A stretch of DNA of 64,000 bases. Source: Solicola gregarius (GTDB lineage Bacteria > Actinomycetota > Actinomycetes > Propionibacteriales > Nocardioidaceae). Position numbers and translations under genes: made by a program. Positions 26,038-35,278 of this stretch are shown here, in pieces (position 1 is the first letter of the stretch; the number at the start of each line of letters is the position of its first letter). The stretch is from assembly GCF_025790165.1 (NCBI RefSeq), contig NZ_CP094970.1:3596001-3660000 (forward strand), read 5' to 3'. The notes beneath the pieces were generated by a model. That model saw only the letters and a program-made list of their open reading frames with translations, was not told the DNA's origin and ran no database searches.

Positions 26038-27654
26038 ATGTCATTCACTCGAACCCGGCGGCTCACGACGACCGCGCCGGTCGTCGCTGCGGCGCTCGTC
26101 GCGAGCGCGAGCGGTGTCGCGCAGCCGGCCGGAACTGCCGCCAAAGGGCCGTCTCGCGCCGCGGCGGGAACCGAGCTGCAGACCCCGCAGGTCGCGGCAG
26201 ATCCGTGCGACCGGCGTTGGCCCGCGCACTCGACCAAGCCGTCAGCGGGTGCCCACAGCCTCGGGCGTACGGCGCCGACCACCGGTGGTCCCGCGGCGTC
26301 GCGCCGGCCGAATATCCTCACCATCATGGTCGACGACATGCGGGCCGACGAGATCCGCGGTCCGTGGATGAAGCACACCCGGAACCTGATCGGCAAGCGC
26401 GGCGCGACGTTCCGGAACTCCTTCGCGCCGTACCCGTTGTGCGGCCCGGCCCGCGCGTCGTTCCTGACCGGCAAGTACAGCCACAACCACGGCGTACGCG
26501 ACAACACGAAGCCCTCCGCGTTCCGTCGCCTCCACGACGGCAACACGGTCGCGACCTGGCTGGACCGCGACGGGTCCAAGGGTGACTACACCACCGCCTT
26601 TCTCGGCAAGTACATCAACGGCTACGCCGACCCGACGTACGTGCCGCCCGGGTGGGACCACTGGAACGCGTCGCTCGGCAAGACGACCCAGCAGGCCCGG
26701 AGCACCAAGCTCAGCCGCAACGGCCACGGCGTCATCGACCTCGACGGTCAGTTCCAGACGAAGGCGTACGGCGAGCGTGGTGCGCGGTTGGTCTCCCGGT
26801 TCGCGAAGCGCAAGAGGCCGTTCTTCATGACGCTCTCGTTCAGTGCCCCGCACGTCGGCGGCCCGCGGGAGCCGGACGACCCGCCCGGGTTGCGTACGCC
26901 CGCGCGGCTGCCGAAGAACCGGCATCTCTACGAGGACCGGATCGTCCGCCCGCAAGGCGTACGTGGCGAGCCGTGTAACCGAAGCAAGCCGAGTGCGGTC
27001 ACCGATCTGCCGCGCATCGGTCCAGCAGTGCAACGCAAGATCGTCGAGCTTCGCCAGCAGCGCGCGCAGTCGCTGGTGACCGTCGATGCCCAGGTTCGCA
27101 GGGTCATGGGTGCCCTGCGCCGGTCGGGCGAGCTCTCCAACACGTACGTGATCTTCACGTCCGACAATGGCTTCTTCCTCGGGGAGTTCCGCCAGCGTGC
27201 CGGAAAGCGGCTCTCCTACGAGCCGGCCCTTCGCACGCCGACCCTGGTCCGGGGACCCGGCATCTCCCGCGGGGTACGTCCCCGCGCGCCGTTCACGAGC
27301 ATCGACTTCGCGCCGACGATCGCCGCGATGGCAAGGGTCAAGAAGCACGGCCGGGTAGACGGTGCGTCGCTGCTGTCGGCCGCCAGAAGCGGGGAGTCGA
27401 AGTGGCGCCGCGCGATCCTGACCGACGCGGGTCCGTACGAAGGCGAGCCGTGGTATGGCCGCGGAGTTCGCGCACGGGGGCTGATGTACGCGCGCTACCG
27501 GGATCCGCGAGTGACGGAGGAGCTGTTCGACATCGCGGCCGATCCACAGCAGAACCACAACGTGGTCGACCGCGAGCGGTATCGAAAGGCGACCAAGCGG
27601 ATGCGCACGGCGTACCGCGCTCTGCGTGACTGTCGTGGCCGGGAGTGTCGCTGA
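26038..27654 (+). CDS. Exported sulfatase 1 (Cys-type, formylglycine-dependent)
   Basis: 538 residues from ATG 26038 (GGAGGT at 26024-26029). A Sec signal peptide ends near residue 25-30. Metal ligands D99-D100 lie in IMVDDMRADE, the active-site motif CGPAR starts at C135 (LCGPARASFLTGKYSHNHG), and TSDNGFFLGE gives the C-terminal metal site. C-x-P-x-R means the cysteine must be oxidised to formylglycine by FGE, which is not in the window. It should cleave sulfate esters outside the cell; the whole sequence resembles the arylsulfatase A/N-acetylglucosamine-6-sulfatase branch. First of four consecutive paralogues. Confidence 0.9.
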   Translation: MSFTRTRRLTTTAPVVAAALVASASGVAQPAGTAAKGPSRAAAGTELQTPQVAADPCDRRWPAHSTKPSAGAHSLGRTAPTTGGPAASRRPNILTIMVDDMRADEIRGPWMKHTRNLIGKRGATFRNSFAPYPLCGPARASFLTGKYSHNHGVRDNTKPSAFRRLHDGNTVATWLDRDGSKGDYTTAFLGKYINGYADPTYVPPGWDHWNASLGKTTQQARSTKLSRNGHGVIDLDGQFQTKAYGERGARLVSRFAKRKRPFFMTLSFSAPHVGGPREPDDPPGLRTPARLPKNRHLYEDRIVRPQGVRGEPCNRSKPSAVTDLPRIGPAVQRKIVELRQQRAQSLVTVDAQVRRVMGALRRSGELSNTYVIFTSDNGFFLGEFRQRAGKRLSYEPALRTPTLVRGPGISRGVRPRAPFTSIDFAPTIAAMARVKKHGRVDGASLLSAARSGESKWRRAILTDAGPYEGEPWYGRGVRARGLMYARYRDPRVTEELFDIAADPQQNHNVVDRERYRKATKRMRTAYRALRDCRGRECR

Positions 27655-27779
27655 GTGCGGCGGTGATCCTCGCGTACGAGCGGCCGTGACGCGGATTTAC
27701 ACCCGTTTGGGCCGCTATGAGAGACTGAGCAGGCTGCTCAGGCAGCCTTCCCTTGGGCCGCTCAGGCCCGGACCTCTTG

Positions 27780-27810
27780 GCATGCGTCGTGGTGACCGCC
27801 CGACGCATGC
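27780..27810 (+). repeat. Inverted repeat in the leader of sulfatase 2
   Basis: GCATGCGTCG (27780-27789) and CGACGCATGC (27801-27810) form a perfect 10-bp stem with an 11-base loop, 31 bases before the sulfatase 2 start. A smaller hairpin (AGGCTG/CAGCCT) lies just upstream. A role in mRNA stability or as an operator is possible. The rest of the 187-base gap shows nothing clear. Confidence 0.5.
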
Positions 27811-27841
27811 CGCGCGTCGGAACACCAACCGGAGAATGTGC

Positions 27842-29434
27842 ATGCGTCGGAATGGACAACGAGCGGTCTCGCTCGGCGTTACGGCCCTGGCCGTGACGAT
27901 GACGGGCTCGCTGCTGAGCGATGCCGGCGCCGCCGCGCCCGCCCCGAGCCCGGATCCGACCTCGAGCGGCAAGCTGCTCGAGGGGATGCGCCTCCACGCA
28001 AGCAAGACCGTCGGCGTCGACGGCCTGGGCGGCATGGGCTCTCGCCGACCAAACATCGTCTGGATCATGACCGACGACATGCGCCAGGACGAGCTCGGTG
28101 ACAAGTGGATGCGTCGCACCCGCAAGCTCATCGCTCGCCAGGGCGTGACGTTCCAGAACTCGTTCGCCCCCACGCCTCTGTGCGCGCCGGCGCGGGCGTC
28201 GTTCCTGAGCGGAAAGTACGTCCAGAACCATCGCGTCCGCGGCGTCAAGGACCCGTACGGCTTCCGGTCGTTCCGCGATCGCAACACGCTGCCCGTTTGG
28301 TTGCGCAAGTCGGGGTACAACACGGCCTACCTCGGCAAGTACATCAACGGCTACGGGCGTCAGAACCGCCGCAACGGCCGTCCGTCGGAGCGGTACGTAC
28401 CCCCGGGATGGAGCGATTGGCGCGCCTCGCTCGACAACCACGGCACGTACAACTACTACAACACGCACCTGAACCGTAACGGCAAGCGTCAGTCTCTGGC
28501 CGGCAAGTACCAGACCACCCAGTACGGCCGCATCGGCTCCAGCATCATCAAGCGGTACGCCGCGCGCAAGAAGCCGTTCTTCTTCAACCTGTCGTTCACC
28601 GCTCCGCACCACGGTGGGCCACGCGAGCCCGACGATCGGAAGGGTGTGAAGTCGCCCGCCCGCGCCATCAAGTCGATCGGCAAGTTCGATCGGCAGACCC
28701 GTCGCCTGCCCGACCCCGATGGCGAGCCGGGCAACCGGCGCAAGCCCGCGGTCGTGAGCAAGAAGCCGGCGCTCACCAAACGGGCCCGAAACTCGGCGCG
28801 CAGTGCGTACCGCCAACGCGCCGAGGCGGGGTCGACCGTCGACCAGCAGGTCAAGCGGCTGATGGGGACGCTCCGCCGCACGGGCGAGCTCGACAACACG
28901 TACGTGATCTTCACGTCCGACAACGGTTATCTACTCGGTGAGGCCCGCCGGGTGCAGGGCAAGACGTTGCCGTACGACGCCTCGCTTGCGACGCCGCTGG
29001 CGATCCGTGGCCCGGGCATCCCGCGCGGGGGCGTACGCAAGGACCCGTTCACGTCGATCGACTTCGCATCCACGATCGCCGACATGGCGAAGGCGAAGGT
29101 ACGCGCCAAGGTCGACGGCATGTCGATGCTCGACGTCGCTCGCAAGGGCGATCGCGGATGGCGCCGACCGATCCTCACCAACACCGGCGCGCGGCGAGGC
29201 AAGAAGGCGCTCGGCCAGGGCATCCGGGTCAAGGGGTTCCTGTACGCGGAGTACCGCACGAGAGGACGCAAACGCGAGCTGTACGACCTGAACCGCGACC
29301 CGCACGAGCTGCACAACCTCGCCGGCAGCAGGCACTACCGGTTCACCGAGAAGCGCCTGCGCAGCGCACTGCATCACCGCTGGCACTGCTCCGGTGCGGC
29401 GTGCCGCAAACCGATCAAGAAGTACGTCCGCTAG
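27842..29434 (+). CDS. Exported sulfatase 2 (Cys-type)
   Basis: 530 residues from ATG 27842, with GGAGA at 27831-27835; an ATG at 27836 is in frame but too close to that site. Signal peptide to about residue 30 (cleavage near AGAAAPAP). Metal-site DD at 78-79 (IMTDDMRQDE), active-site cysteine C114 in LCAPARASFLSGKY, and TSDNGYLLGE later. The sequence is strongly basic, unlike sulfatase 1, which may suit a polyanionic substrate. Same family and orientation as its neighbours but 187 bases from sulfatase 1, so it probably has its own promoter. Confidence 0.9.
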   Translation: MRRNGQRAVSLGVTALAVTMTGSLLSDAGAAAPAPSPDPTSSGKLLEGMRLHASKTVGVDGLGGMGSRRPNIVWIMTDDMRQDELGDKWMRRTRKLIARQGVTFQNSFAPTPLCAPARASFLSGKYVQNHRVRGVKDPYGFRSFRDRNTLPVWLRKSGYNTAYLGKYINGYGRQNRRNGRPSERYVPPGWSDWRASLDNHGTYNYYNTHLNRNGKRQSLAGKYQTTQYGRIGSSIIKRYAARKKPFFFNLSFTAPHHGGPREPDDRKGVKSPARAIKSIGKFDRQTRRLPDPDGEPGNRRKPAVVSKKPALTKRARNSARSAYRQRAEAGSTVDQQVKRLMGTLRRTGELDNTYVIFTSDNGYLLGEARRVQGKTLPYDASLATPLAIRGPGIPRGGVRKDPFTSIDFASTIADMAKAKVRAKVDGMSMLDVARKGDRGWRRPILTNTGARRGKKALGQGIRVKGFLYAEYRTRGRKRELYDLNRDPHELHNLAGSRHYRFTEKRLRSALHHRWHCSGAACRKPIKKYVR

Positions 29435-29589
29435 GTAGCACTCCGCGCGACGTATCGCATATCTGACGTCGTGAGTTGGCAACCTAGCCGGGTCCCTGTA
29501 CGTCAGTACCTGTGAGAAGTCCAGATCACGGGGGCGCGGCCGCACCGGCACGAGCGGCCTCCGACGCACGACCCGGAGGTGGTTCGGCA

Positions 29590-31287
29590 GTGTCGATGGT
29601 TCGGCGGCGGATTCTGAAGAGCGCGGTGGTGGGTGCACTGCTCCCGGCCGCGACGCTCTCGTCGCTCCTCGTGACCCCCAGCTCGCCCGCCCACGTGCCA
29701 ACCAAGGAGCGGCAGCCGCTTCCGGACACCCGCGAGCGCGCTAACCCGTGCAACGCTCCGTGGAAGCGCACGCCGGCGCTCGAGTACGACCTCGGCCGGT
29801 TGTTCGAGCTCTGGCGTCCCGCCCCTCGCGACGGTGGCGCCACGGCCGGCGGGCAACCGACGGGCAAGGCGCGGCCGGCCCCGGTCGCCGAGCCCGGCCC
29901 CTCGGGCGAGCAGCCGAACATCGTCGTGTTCATGGTCGACGACATGCGTGCCGACGAGCTGAACGGCCCGTGGATGCGTCATACCCGCAGCCTGATCAAG
30001 GCGCAGGGTGTCGACTTCGTGAACTCGTTCTCGCCCATCCCGTTGTGTGGGCCGGCACGGGCGTCGTTCCTCACGGGCAAGTACTCCCACAACACGGGTG
30101 TGCGCACCAACATGTCGCCGAGGTCGTCGTTCGACCAGCTCGATGACAGCAACACGCTTCCGGTATGGCTGCAGAAGGCGGGCTACACGAACGCCTTCCT
30201 CGGCAAGTACATCAACGGTTATGCGGAGCCGAGTGCGTCGCGGCCGGGCTCGTACGTGCCACCAGGGTGGGACGAGTGGCGCGCCAGTCTCGGCAACGGC
30301 ACGTACAACTACCGCAAGACGCGGCTCAGCGACAACGGCAAGGGCACGATCGATCTCACGGGGCGCTATCAGACGTCTGCCTACGGCGAGATGGGGTCCG
30401 CGATGGTCTCCGAGCTCGCGGCCAAGAGCGCGCCGTTCTACTTCAACCTCTCTTTCACCGCTCCGCACACCGGCGGTCCGCACGAGCCCGACGATCCGGG
30501 CCTCAAGACCCCCGCGCGGCTGGGCTCGATGCGTGGCAAGTACGACGACCGCATCACCACTCCGGGCGGCGTGCCGGGTGAGCCGTGCAATGCCGGTCAG
30601 CCGAGTGCGGTGAGCGGTAAGACCCCGATCTCGCCGCGGCAGCAGGGCGCGATCACCGACGTACGTCGGCAGCGTGCGGAGTCTCTCGCGACCGTCGACA
30701 CCGCCGTCAAGCGCGTGATGGGCGCGCTCGAGGCGAGCGGCGAGCTCGACAACACCTACGTCATCTTCACGTCTGACAACGGGTTCTTCCTTGGTGAGTT
30801 CCGTCAGCGCATCGGCAAGAAGCTGCCGTACGAGCCGTCCTTGCGCACACCGACGATAGTCCGTGGGCCGGGCATCGAGCCGGGGATCAAGCGCGAGCAG
30901 GCATTCTCGACGATCGACTTCGCGCCGACCATCGCCGATATGGCCGACGCCCGCGTCGGCGCCAACGTCGACGGTGCCTCGATGCTCAAGAGTGCGACAG
31001 GTAAGGCGAAGCCGTGGCGTCGTCCGATCCTCACCGACGCCGGCAAGCTGCAGGGCAAGCTGCACTACGGCATCGGCGTGCGCATGCCCGGGGCGTTCTA
31101 CGGCTCGTACAACGACCGTCGACACACCCGGCAGCTGTTCGACATCTCGGCCGATCCGCACGAGAACAACAACGTCATCGGTGACGCACGCTATCGGCGG
31201 GTGAGTAAGACGATGGCTCGGATGCTCGATCGCCTCCGCGACTGCGAGGGCGCCGTGTGCCGTGAACCGTGGAAGACGTCCGAGTGA
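29590..31287 (+). CDS. Exported sulfatase 3 (Cys-type), Tat-like signal
   Basis: 565 residues from GTG 29590 (GGAGGTGG at 29575-29582); GTG 29512 is in frame but has no ribosome site. The signal peptide carries RRRILK before its hydrophobic stretch, compatible with twin-arginine export, unlike sulfatase 2. A cysteine (C54, ANPCNAP) corresponds to C57 in sulfatase 1 (ADPCDRR) and may bond with a C-terminal CxxxxC pair (RDCEGAVCRE). DD at 117-118, active-site C153 in LCGPARASFLTGKYSHNTG, and TSDNGFFLGE complete the family set. A TTGGCA with TACGTC 17 bases on (29476-29504) could be its promoter. Closest in the window to sulfatase 1. Confidence 0.9.
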   Translation: MSMVRRRILKSAVVGALLPAATLSSLLVTPSSPAHVPTKERQPLPDTRERANPCNAPWKRTPALEYDLGRLFELWRPAPRDGGATAGGQPTGKARPAPVAEPGPSGEQPNIVVFMVDDMRADELNGPWMRHTRSLIKAQGVDFVNSFSPIPLCGPARASFLTGKYSHNTGVRTNMSPRSSFDQLDDSNTLPVWLQKAGYTNAFLGKYINGYAEPSASRPGSYVPPGWDEWRASLGNGTYNYRKTRLSDNGKGTIDLTGRYQTSAYGEMGSAMVSELAAKSAPFYFNLSFTAPHTGGPHEPDDPGLKTPARLGSMRGKYDDRITTPGGVPGEPCNAGQPSAVSGKTPISPRQQGAITDVRRQRAESLATVDTAVKRVMGALEASGELDNTYVIFTSDNGFFLGEFRQRIGKKLPYEPSLRTPTIVRGPGIEPGIKREQAFSTIDFAPTIADMADARVGANVDGASMLKSATGKAKPWRRPILTDAGKLQGKLHYGIGVRMPGAFYGSYNDRRHTRQLFDISADPHENNNVIGDARYRRVSKTMARMLDRLRDCEGAVCREPWKTSE

Positions 31288-33518
31288 CGGCGCCGCGAGC
31301 AGCACGGCCTAGGGTTGGCCGGGTGTTACCACGGTCGAGTGCGCGCCTCGCGGTGCCGGTCGGCGCCGCGTGCGTCGCGGTGCTCGCGGCCGGTCTGCCC
31401 TCCTCCGTGGCATCGCCCGCCGGTGACGGAGGGCGTGCCGCCCCGGATGCCTCGACCGGCGACAGCACTACGCCGGCCGCGTTCGCCCGTCGTGGTGGTG
31501 CGGCGACTCTGCGCAACCTCTCGGTCGAGAACGTCGCCGACTTCGTCGCCATCCGGTCCCAGCACGCCGGCGCGTACTGGGACGGTCGCACGGACGTCAA
31601 GATCGGCGTCGACGGCGACAAGACGTACCCGTATCGGGTCAGTGTCGACAAGGGCGACGGCGCGGCAGAGGTGAGCCGGGCCGGCGGCGCCAAGTGGAAG
31701 TGTTCCGGTGTGCACGCGAGCGCGGCCGACGAGGGCAGCGAGACGCTCGTCGTCGTTCCCCGTTCGTGCTTCGACAGCGGCGCCGACAAGGTACGCGCGA
31801 AGGCGACCACCCACCCCGAAGGCGGCCCGACGTCGAGCGCGGCGGCCGGGTACGTCTCGCGTACGGAGAAGCCGAACGTCGTCGTGATCATGTCCGACGA
31901 CATGCGCGACGACGAGTACGGCGGGCCCTGGATGAACCAGACGCGCCGCTGGATCGGCGATGCCGGCGTACGGTTCGAGAACTCCTTCGCCCCGCTCCCG
32001 CTGTGCGCGCCGGCGCGCGCGTCATTCCTCACCGGCCAGTACCCCCACAACCACGGGGTGTGGAGCGTGAAGCCGCCGTACGGGTTCAGCGCGTTCCGCG
32101 ACAAGGACACGCTGCCGGTGTGGCTGCAGCAGGGCGGCTACCGCACGTTCATGCTCGGCAAGTACATCAACGGCTACGGCAAGGGCGACATGCCGGCGCC
32201 GGGTGGCGGCTCGTCGGTGCGCTACATTCCGCCGGGCTGGGACGACTGGCGCGCGTCGATCGACAGCAAGGGCACGTACAACTACCGCGGCACGCACCTG
32301 AACAACAACGGCCGGATCCAGTCGCTCGCCGGCACGTACCAGACCAACGCGTACAAGCAGATTGCGTCCGCAGAGGTACGCAAGCGGGCGAGATCGGACC
32401 ATCCGTACTTCATGTACCTCTCGTTCACGGCGCCGCATCACGGTGCGCCGGGGGAGGACGACGACCCGAAAGAGGTCACCGACCTCGAGGGACACGACTA
32501 CCGGATCAAGACGCCGGCCCGACCGGAGCCGGTCCGCGGCCTCTGGGACGACGACATTCCGCTGGCGCCCGGTGCGGGCGGCGAGTCCGACATGACCGAC
32601 AAGCCGAAGTTCATGCAGCGCCTTCCGGGCATGAGCCAGAGCGAGCGCGACGGCGTCCGCAACCTTGCGCGTCAGCGGGCCGAGAGCCTCGGCCTGCTCG
32701 ATCGTGCCGTCGGCCGGGTCGTCCGCCGGCTCAAGGCGGCGCAGGAGCTCGACAACACCTACGTCATCTTCACCTCCGACAACGGCTACTTCCTCGGCGA
32801 GCACCGGATGCGGCAGGGCAAGACGCTGCCGTACGAGCCGTCACTGCGCACGCCGACACTGGTACGCGGGCCGGGCATCCCCGCAAGCGAGACGCGCCAG
32901 GATCCGTTCCTCTCCACCGACTTCGCGCCCACGATCCTGCGGATGGCCGGGCTGTCGACCGATCGCTCGCCGCCCATCGACGGTCAGTCGATGCTCGACG
33001 TCGCGCAGGGCGGCGACCGCGGCTGGTCGCGTGCGATCGTCACCGAGACCGGACCGGCGACCGTACCGACCCTGATGGATCTCGACGGCAATACGTTCGG
33101 CAAGGACCCGAACGAAGGGTCGAGGAGCTCGCGGATGCACGGCATCCGCGCACCCGGTTTCCTGTTCACCGAGACGAGTCGACGGGAGCCAGAGCTCTAC
33201 GACCTGCGCAGCGACCCCGGTGAGGTCGACAGCGTCGTCGACGACAGCCGCTTCAACCAGATCCGCGACGATCTCAATGCGCTGCTCGAGCGACTGCACG
33301 CCTGCCTGGGTGCCGAGTGCCGCGTACCGCTGCCGTCGAGCCTGAACGACAACCCCGACGATGATGCGAGTCCGCCGAAGAACGAGTCCGACGACAGTGG
33401 TGACCACCACGGTGGCGCGAACGGCAAGCCGAAGGACAAGGACGACGGCAAGCCGAAGGACAAGGACGACGGCAAGCCGAAGAGCAACGGCGACGACAAG
33501 CCGGACGGCGATCGCTGA
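31284..33518 (+). CDS. Exported sulfatase 4 (Cys-type) with extra N-terminal domain and charged tail
   Basis: 744 residues from GTG 31284, which overlaps the sulfatase 3 stop as GTGA; GTG 31323 would give a shorter, tidy signal peptide (MLPRSSARLAVPVGAACVAV). About 120 residues between signal and catalytic domain (roughly 70-190) have no counterpart in the other three; they look like a small beta domain with one disulphide (KWKCSGV, RSCFDS). DD at 205-206, active-site C241 in LCAPARASFLTGQYPHNHG, and TSDNGYFLGE are intact. The C-terminus is a hydrophilic tail of KDKDDGKP repeats, possibly a cell-wall or polyanion contact. Confidence 0.9.
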   Translation: MTAPRAARPRVGRVLPRSSARLAVPVGAACVAVLAAGLPSSVASPAGDGGRAAPDASTGDSTTPAAFARRGGAATLRNLSVENVADFVAIRSQHAGAYWDGRTDVKIGVDGDKTYPYRVSVDKGDGAAEVSRAGGAKWKCSGVHASAADEGSETLVVVPRSCFDSGADKVRAKATTHPEGGPTSSAAAGYVSRTEKPNVVVIMSDDMRDDEYGGPWMNQTRRWIGDAGVRFENSFAPLPLCAPARASFLTGQYPHNHGVWSVKPPYGFSAFRDKDTLPVWLQQGGYRTFMLGKYINGYGKGDMPAPGGGSSVRYIPPGWDDWRASIDSKGTYNYRGTHLNNNGRIQSLAGTYQTNAYKQIASAEVRKRARSDHPYFMYLSFTAPHHGAPGEDDDPKEVTDLEGHDYRIKTPARPEPVRGLWDDDIPLAPGAGGESDMTDKPKFMQRLPGMSQSERDGVRNLARQRAESLGLLDRAVGRVVRRLKAAQELDNTYVIFTSDNGYFLGEHRMRQGKTLPYEPSLRTPTLVRGPGIPASETRQDPFLSTDFAPTILRMAGLSTDRSPPIDGQSMLDVAQGGDRGWSRAIVTETGPATVPTLMDLDGNTFGKDPNEGSRSSRMHGIRAPGFLFTETSRREPELYDLRSDPGEVDSVVDDSRFNQIRDDLNALLERLHACLGAECRVPLPSSLNDNPDDDASPPKNESDDSGDHHGGANGKPKDKDDGKPKDKDDGKPKSNGDDKPDGDR
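33423..33482 (+). repeat. Tandem 24-base coding repeat in the sulfatase 4 tail
   Basis: Two exact 24-base units (33423-33446 and 33447-33470) plus a half unit (to 33482), starting GGCAAGCCGAAGGACAAGG. They encode GKPKDKDD repeats, a charged low-complexity tail likely to vary in copy number. Confidence 0.85.
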
Positions 33519-33924
33519 GCGTCCTCGGTTGTCGGCTCGACGGTCACCGCGGGTCCGCTTGTTGGGACGATGTTCGAATGCGGGGGCGTGGGCGGCGATG
33601 CTGTGAGATGCTGAGCAAGCGCGTAGCGTACCGGGGCCACGGTCCCGTCGGGGTTTGTTACCAGTCGAGCCGAAAGTCGCCCGGGGTTCGCGGCAGTTGA
33701 CTCGGGTGAATGCGACGTTCGGGTCGGGTTGGTAACAGTGGGAGCAGTTCGGGGAGTAGTTGTGGTTGTCATAGTTGCGGTGATGGTGGTGATCGTCGCT
33801 GGCGCCGGTGCATTGTTCGCCGTCGTGGCGTCGACGCAGTCCGATGAGCCGGGCCTGCGCTCGGGCTTCGGTGCGAAGCTTGCCGAGCGTCTCGGAGTGA
33901 GACGCGTCGACGATCGTGGAACGC
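33519..33924. other. Gap after sulfatase 4; weak small ORF only
   Basis: No gene with family support. A plus-strand frame from TTG 33729 (or GTG 33738) to 33974 would encode about 80 residues with one strongly hydrophobic helix (VVVVVIVAVMVVIVAGAGAL) and a basic tail, but it overlaps the end of the convergent M56 gene and has no ribosome site; I give it about 0.25. TGTTACCA (33656-33663) and TGGTAACA (33730-33737) are an inverted pair flanking a TTGACT, possibly operator and promoter. No terminator with a T-tract is visible after sulfatase 4. Confidence 0.3.
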
Positions 33925-34815
33925 TCAGATCACTGCGCTCCATGCATGAGCGATCCACGGCACGGCAAGACTGACGGTCGGGCCGACCAGGACGCCCGCC
34001 GCCAGGGCGTACGCGCACGCCGCCTCGATGACGTGCGTACGCGGCTGCGCCGACAATCGCTCCAGCCGCAGTTGTGCGGCCGATCCCGCACCGAGTGCGC
34101 CGAGTGGCGCCGGTCGATCCGCCAGCTTCACCAGCGCCCGCGCGAGCGGGAGCGTCCCATGCTCGCGGCGTGCCCGGTCGTCGGCGAGCAGTTCGATCAT
34201 CACCCGACTCTGGTGGAGGGGCGCGTCGCCACGCGGCACCAACGGGAACGCGTGACGCAACGCCGTGAAGGCCTCCAGCACGAGGTCGTGCCGGTTTCGT
34301 ACGTGCGCGCGTTCATGGGCGAGTACGGCGGCGAGCTCGTCCTCGTCGAGCTCGGCGAGCGTCCCGGACGACACCACGACCCGTGAGTTGCGATGCGCCG
34401 GAACGCAGTACGCGATCGGCGTGCGTTCTGCGAGCACCCGCGCCCCGGGTGCGGCGACGTCGGCCCGCGCGAGCACGTCGACGAGCTCGCGTTGCCGGCG
34501 CCGGCGTTCGCGGGTCTCGCGTGCCACATTCCACGTCGACCAGCACAGGCGTACGACGACGAACGCCGTGAGCGCCAGCACCAGGAAGTGCGCCACGACG
34601 CGCCACCGCACGAGCTCGCCGTCGGGCGGGCTGACCAGCCAGAGCGCCGTCGACAGCCCGGCGCCGAGCACCGCGAGCACGGCCGCGAGCGCCATCGCCT
34701 GCCACAGCACGATCGCCGCGCGCGGCACCCGGTACGGCCACCGCATCAGCCCGAGCGCGGCCGGCACGGGATGCGCCAGCAGCAGCCCGATGACGCCCAG
34801 CAGGAGTGGAGTCAT
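33925..34815 (-). CDS. M56 family (BlaR1/MecR1-like) membrane metalloprotease
   Basis: 296 residues: two N-terminal helices, a third and fourth around 65-95, then a cytoplasmic protease domain with the zinc motif HERAH (AAVLAHERAHVRNRHD), and final helices near the C-terminus (CAYALAAGVLVGPTVSLAVP). No C-terminal penicillin-binding sensor domain follows, so the signal is not necessarily a beta-lactam. In BlaR1/MecR1 systems the activated protease leads to loss of the BlaI/MecI repressor. Its ATG directly follows the TAG of the blaI-like gene, so the pair forms one operon. Overlap at the 3' end with a doubtful plus-strand ORF is ignored. Confidence 0.9.
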   Translation of the reverse strand: MTPLLLGVIGLLLAHPVPAALGLMRWPYRVPRAAIVLWQAMALAAVLAVLGAGLSTALWLVSPPDGELVRWRVVAHFLVLALTAFVVVRLCWSTWNVARETRERRRRQRELVDVLARADVAAPGARVLAERTPIAYCVPAHRNSRVVVSSGTLAELDEDELAAVLAHERAHVRNRHDLVLEAFTALRHAFPLVPRGDAPLHQSRVMIELLADDRARREHGTLPLARALVKLADRPAPLGALGAGSAAQLRLERLSAQPRTHVIEAACAYALAAGVLVGPTVSLAVPWIAHAWSAVI

Positions 34816-35193
34816 CTAGGTCGTGTCCTCGTGCTGCGCCTCTATCCGGGCGAGTGCCGTGCGCAGGGCGTCGGCCTCATCGGCCGACACGGTCTCGGCG
34901 AAGTGCACGAGCGCCGCCGTCCGGTCGCCGCCCGCACCGTCGAGCACCTCGTTGAGCAGCTCGGCGGTCAGCTCGTCGCGACTGTTCGCGGGCGCGTACA
35001 GGTAGGCGCGCCCGCGCTGGGTGCGGACCACCATGTCTTTGCGTGTCAGCCGGTCGAGAACCGTCATCACCGTCGTGTACGCCAGCGGTCGCTCTGCGCT
35101 CAGCTGGTCGTGCACGTCGCGCACCGTCAAGCGCTCGCCGGCCGCCCAGAGGCGGTCCATGACCTCGCGTTCGAGCTCTCCGAGTTGTGCCAC
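34816..35193 (-). CDS. BlaI/MecI/CopY-family transcriptional repressor
   Basis: 125 residues from GTG 35193. Winged-helix repressor of the penicillinase-repressor family: LGELEREVMDRLWAAGERLTVRDVHDQL, then AYTTVMTVLDRLTRKDMVVRTQRGRAYLY, the recognition helix and wing of BlaI. The C-terminal dimerisation part follows. A perfect-armed operator of the family type lies seven bases upstream of the start and a second one near the divergent cydA, so both autoregulation and control of cytochrome bd genes are likely. The protease that would relieve repression is the next gene. Confidence 0.93.
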   Translation of the reverse strand: MAQLGELEREVMDRLWAAGERLTVRDVHDQLSAERPLAYTTVMTVLDRLTRKDMVVRTQRGRAYLYAPANSRDELTAELLNEVLDGAGGDRTAALVHFAETVSADEADALRTALARIEAQHEDTT

Positions 35194-35200
35194 ACCTCGA

Positions 35201-35220
35201 TACTACGACGCGCCGTAGTA
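35201..35220. promoter_or_regulatory. BlaI-type operator 1, next to the repressor gene
   Basis: TACTACGACGCGCCGTAGTA has perfect 7-base arms TACTACG/CGTAGTA, the TACnACG-type dyad bound by BlaI/CopY repressors. It lies 7 bases from the repressor start, so bound protein would block its own transcription. Confidence 0.8.
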
Positions 35221-35260
35221 CCTCGCCGCGCGGGCCCTGCGGGAGGGGTCTATGGTGTGA

Positions 35261-35278
35261 GTACGACACGTCGTAGTA
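35261..35278. promoter_or_regulatory. BlaI-type operator 2, in front of cydA
   Basis: GTACGACACGTCGTAGTA; its reverse complement begins TACTACGACG exactly like operator 1. It ends 15 bases before the cydA ATG, placing cydABDC under the same repressor. Confidence 0.75.

Noticed and set aside
33729-33974. A possible 81-residue membrane protein after the sulfatases
   Set aside because: One hydrophobic helix, but no ribosome site, a weak start codon and overlap with the convergent M56 gene. Mentioned only within the gap entry.
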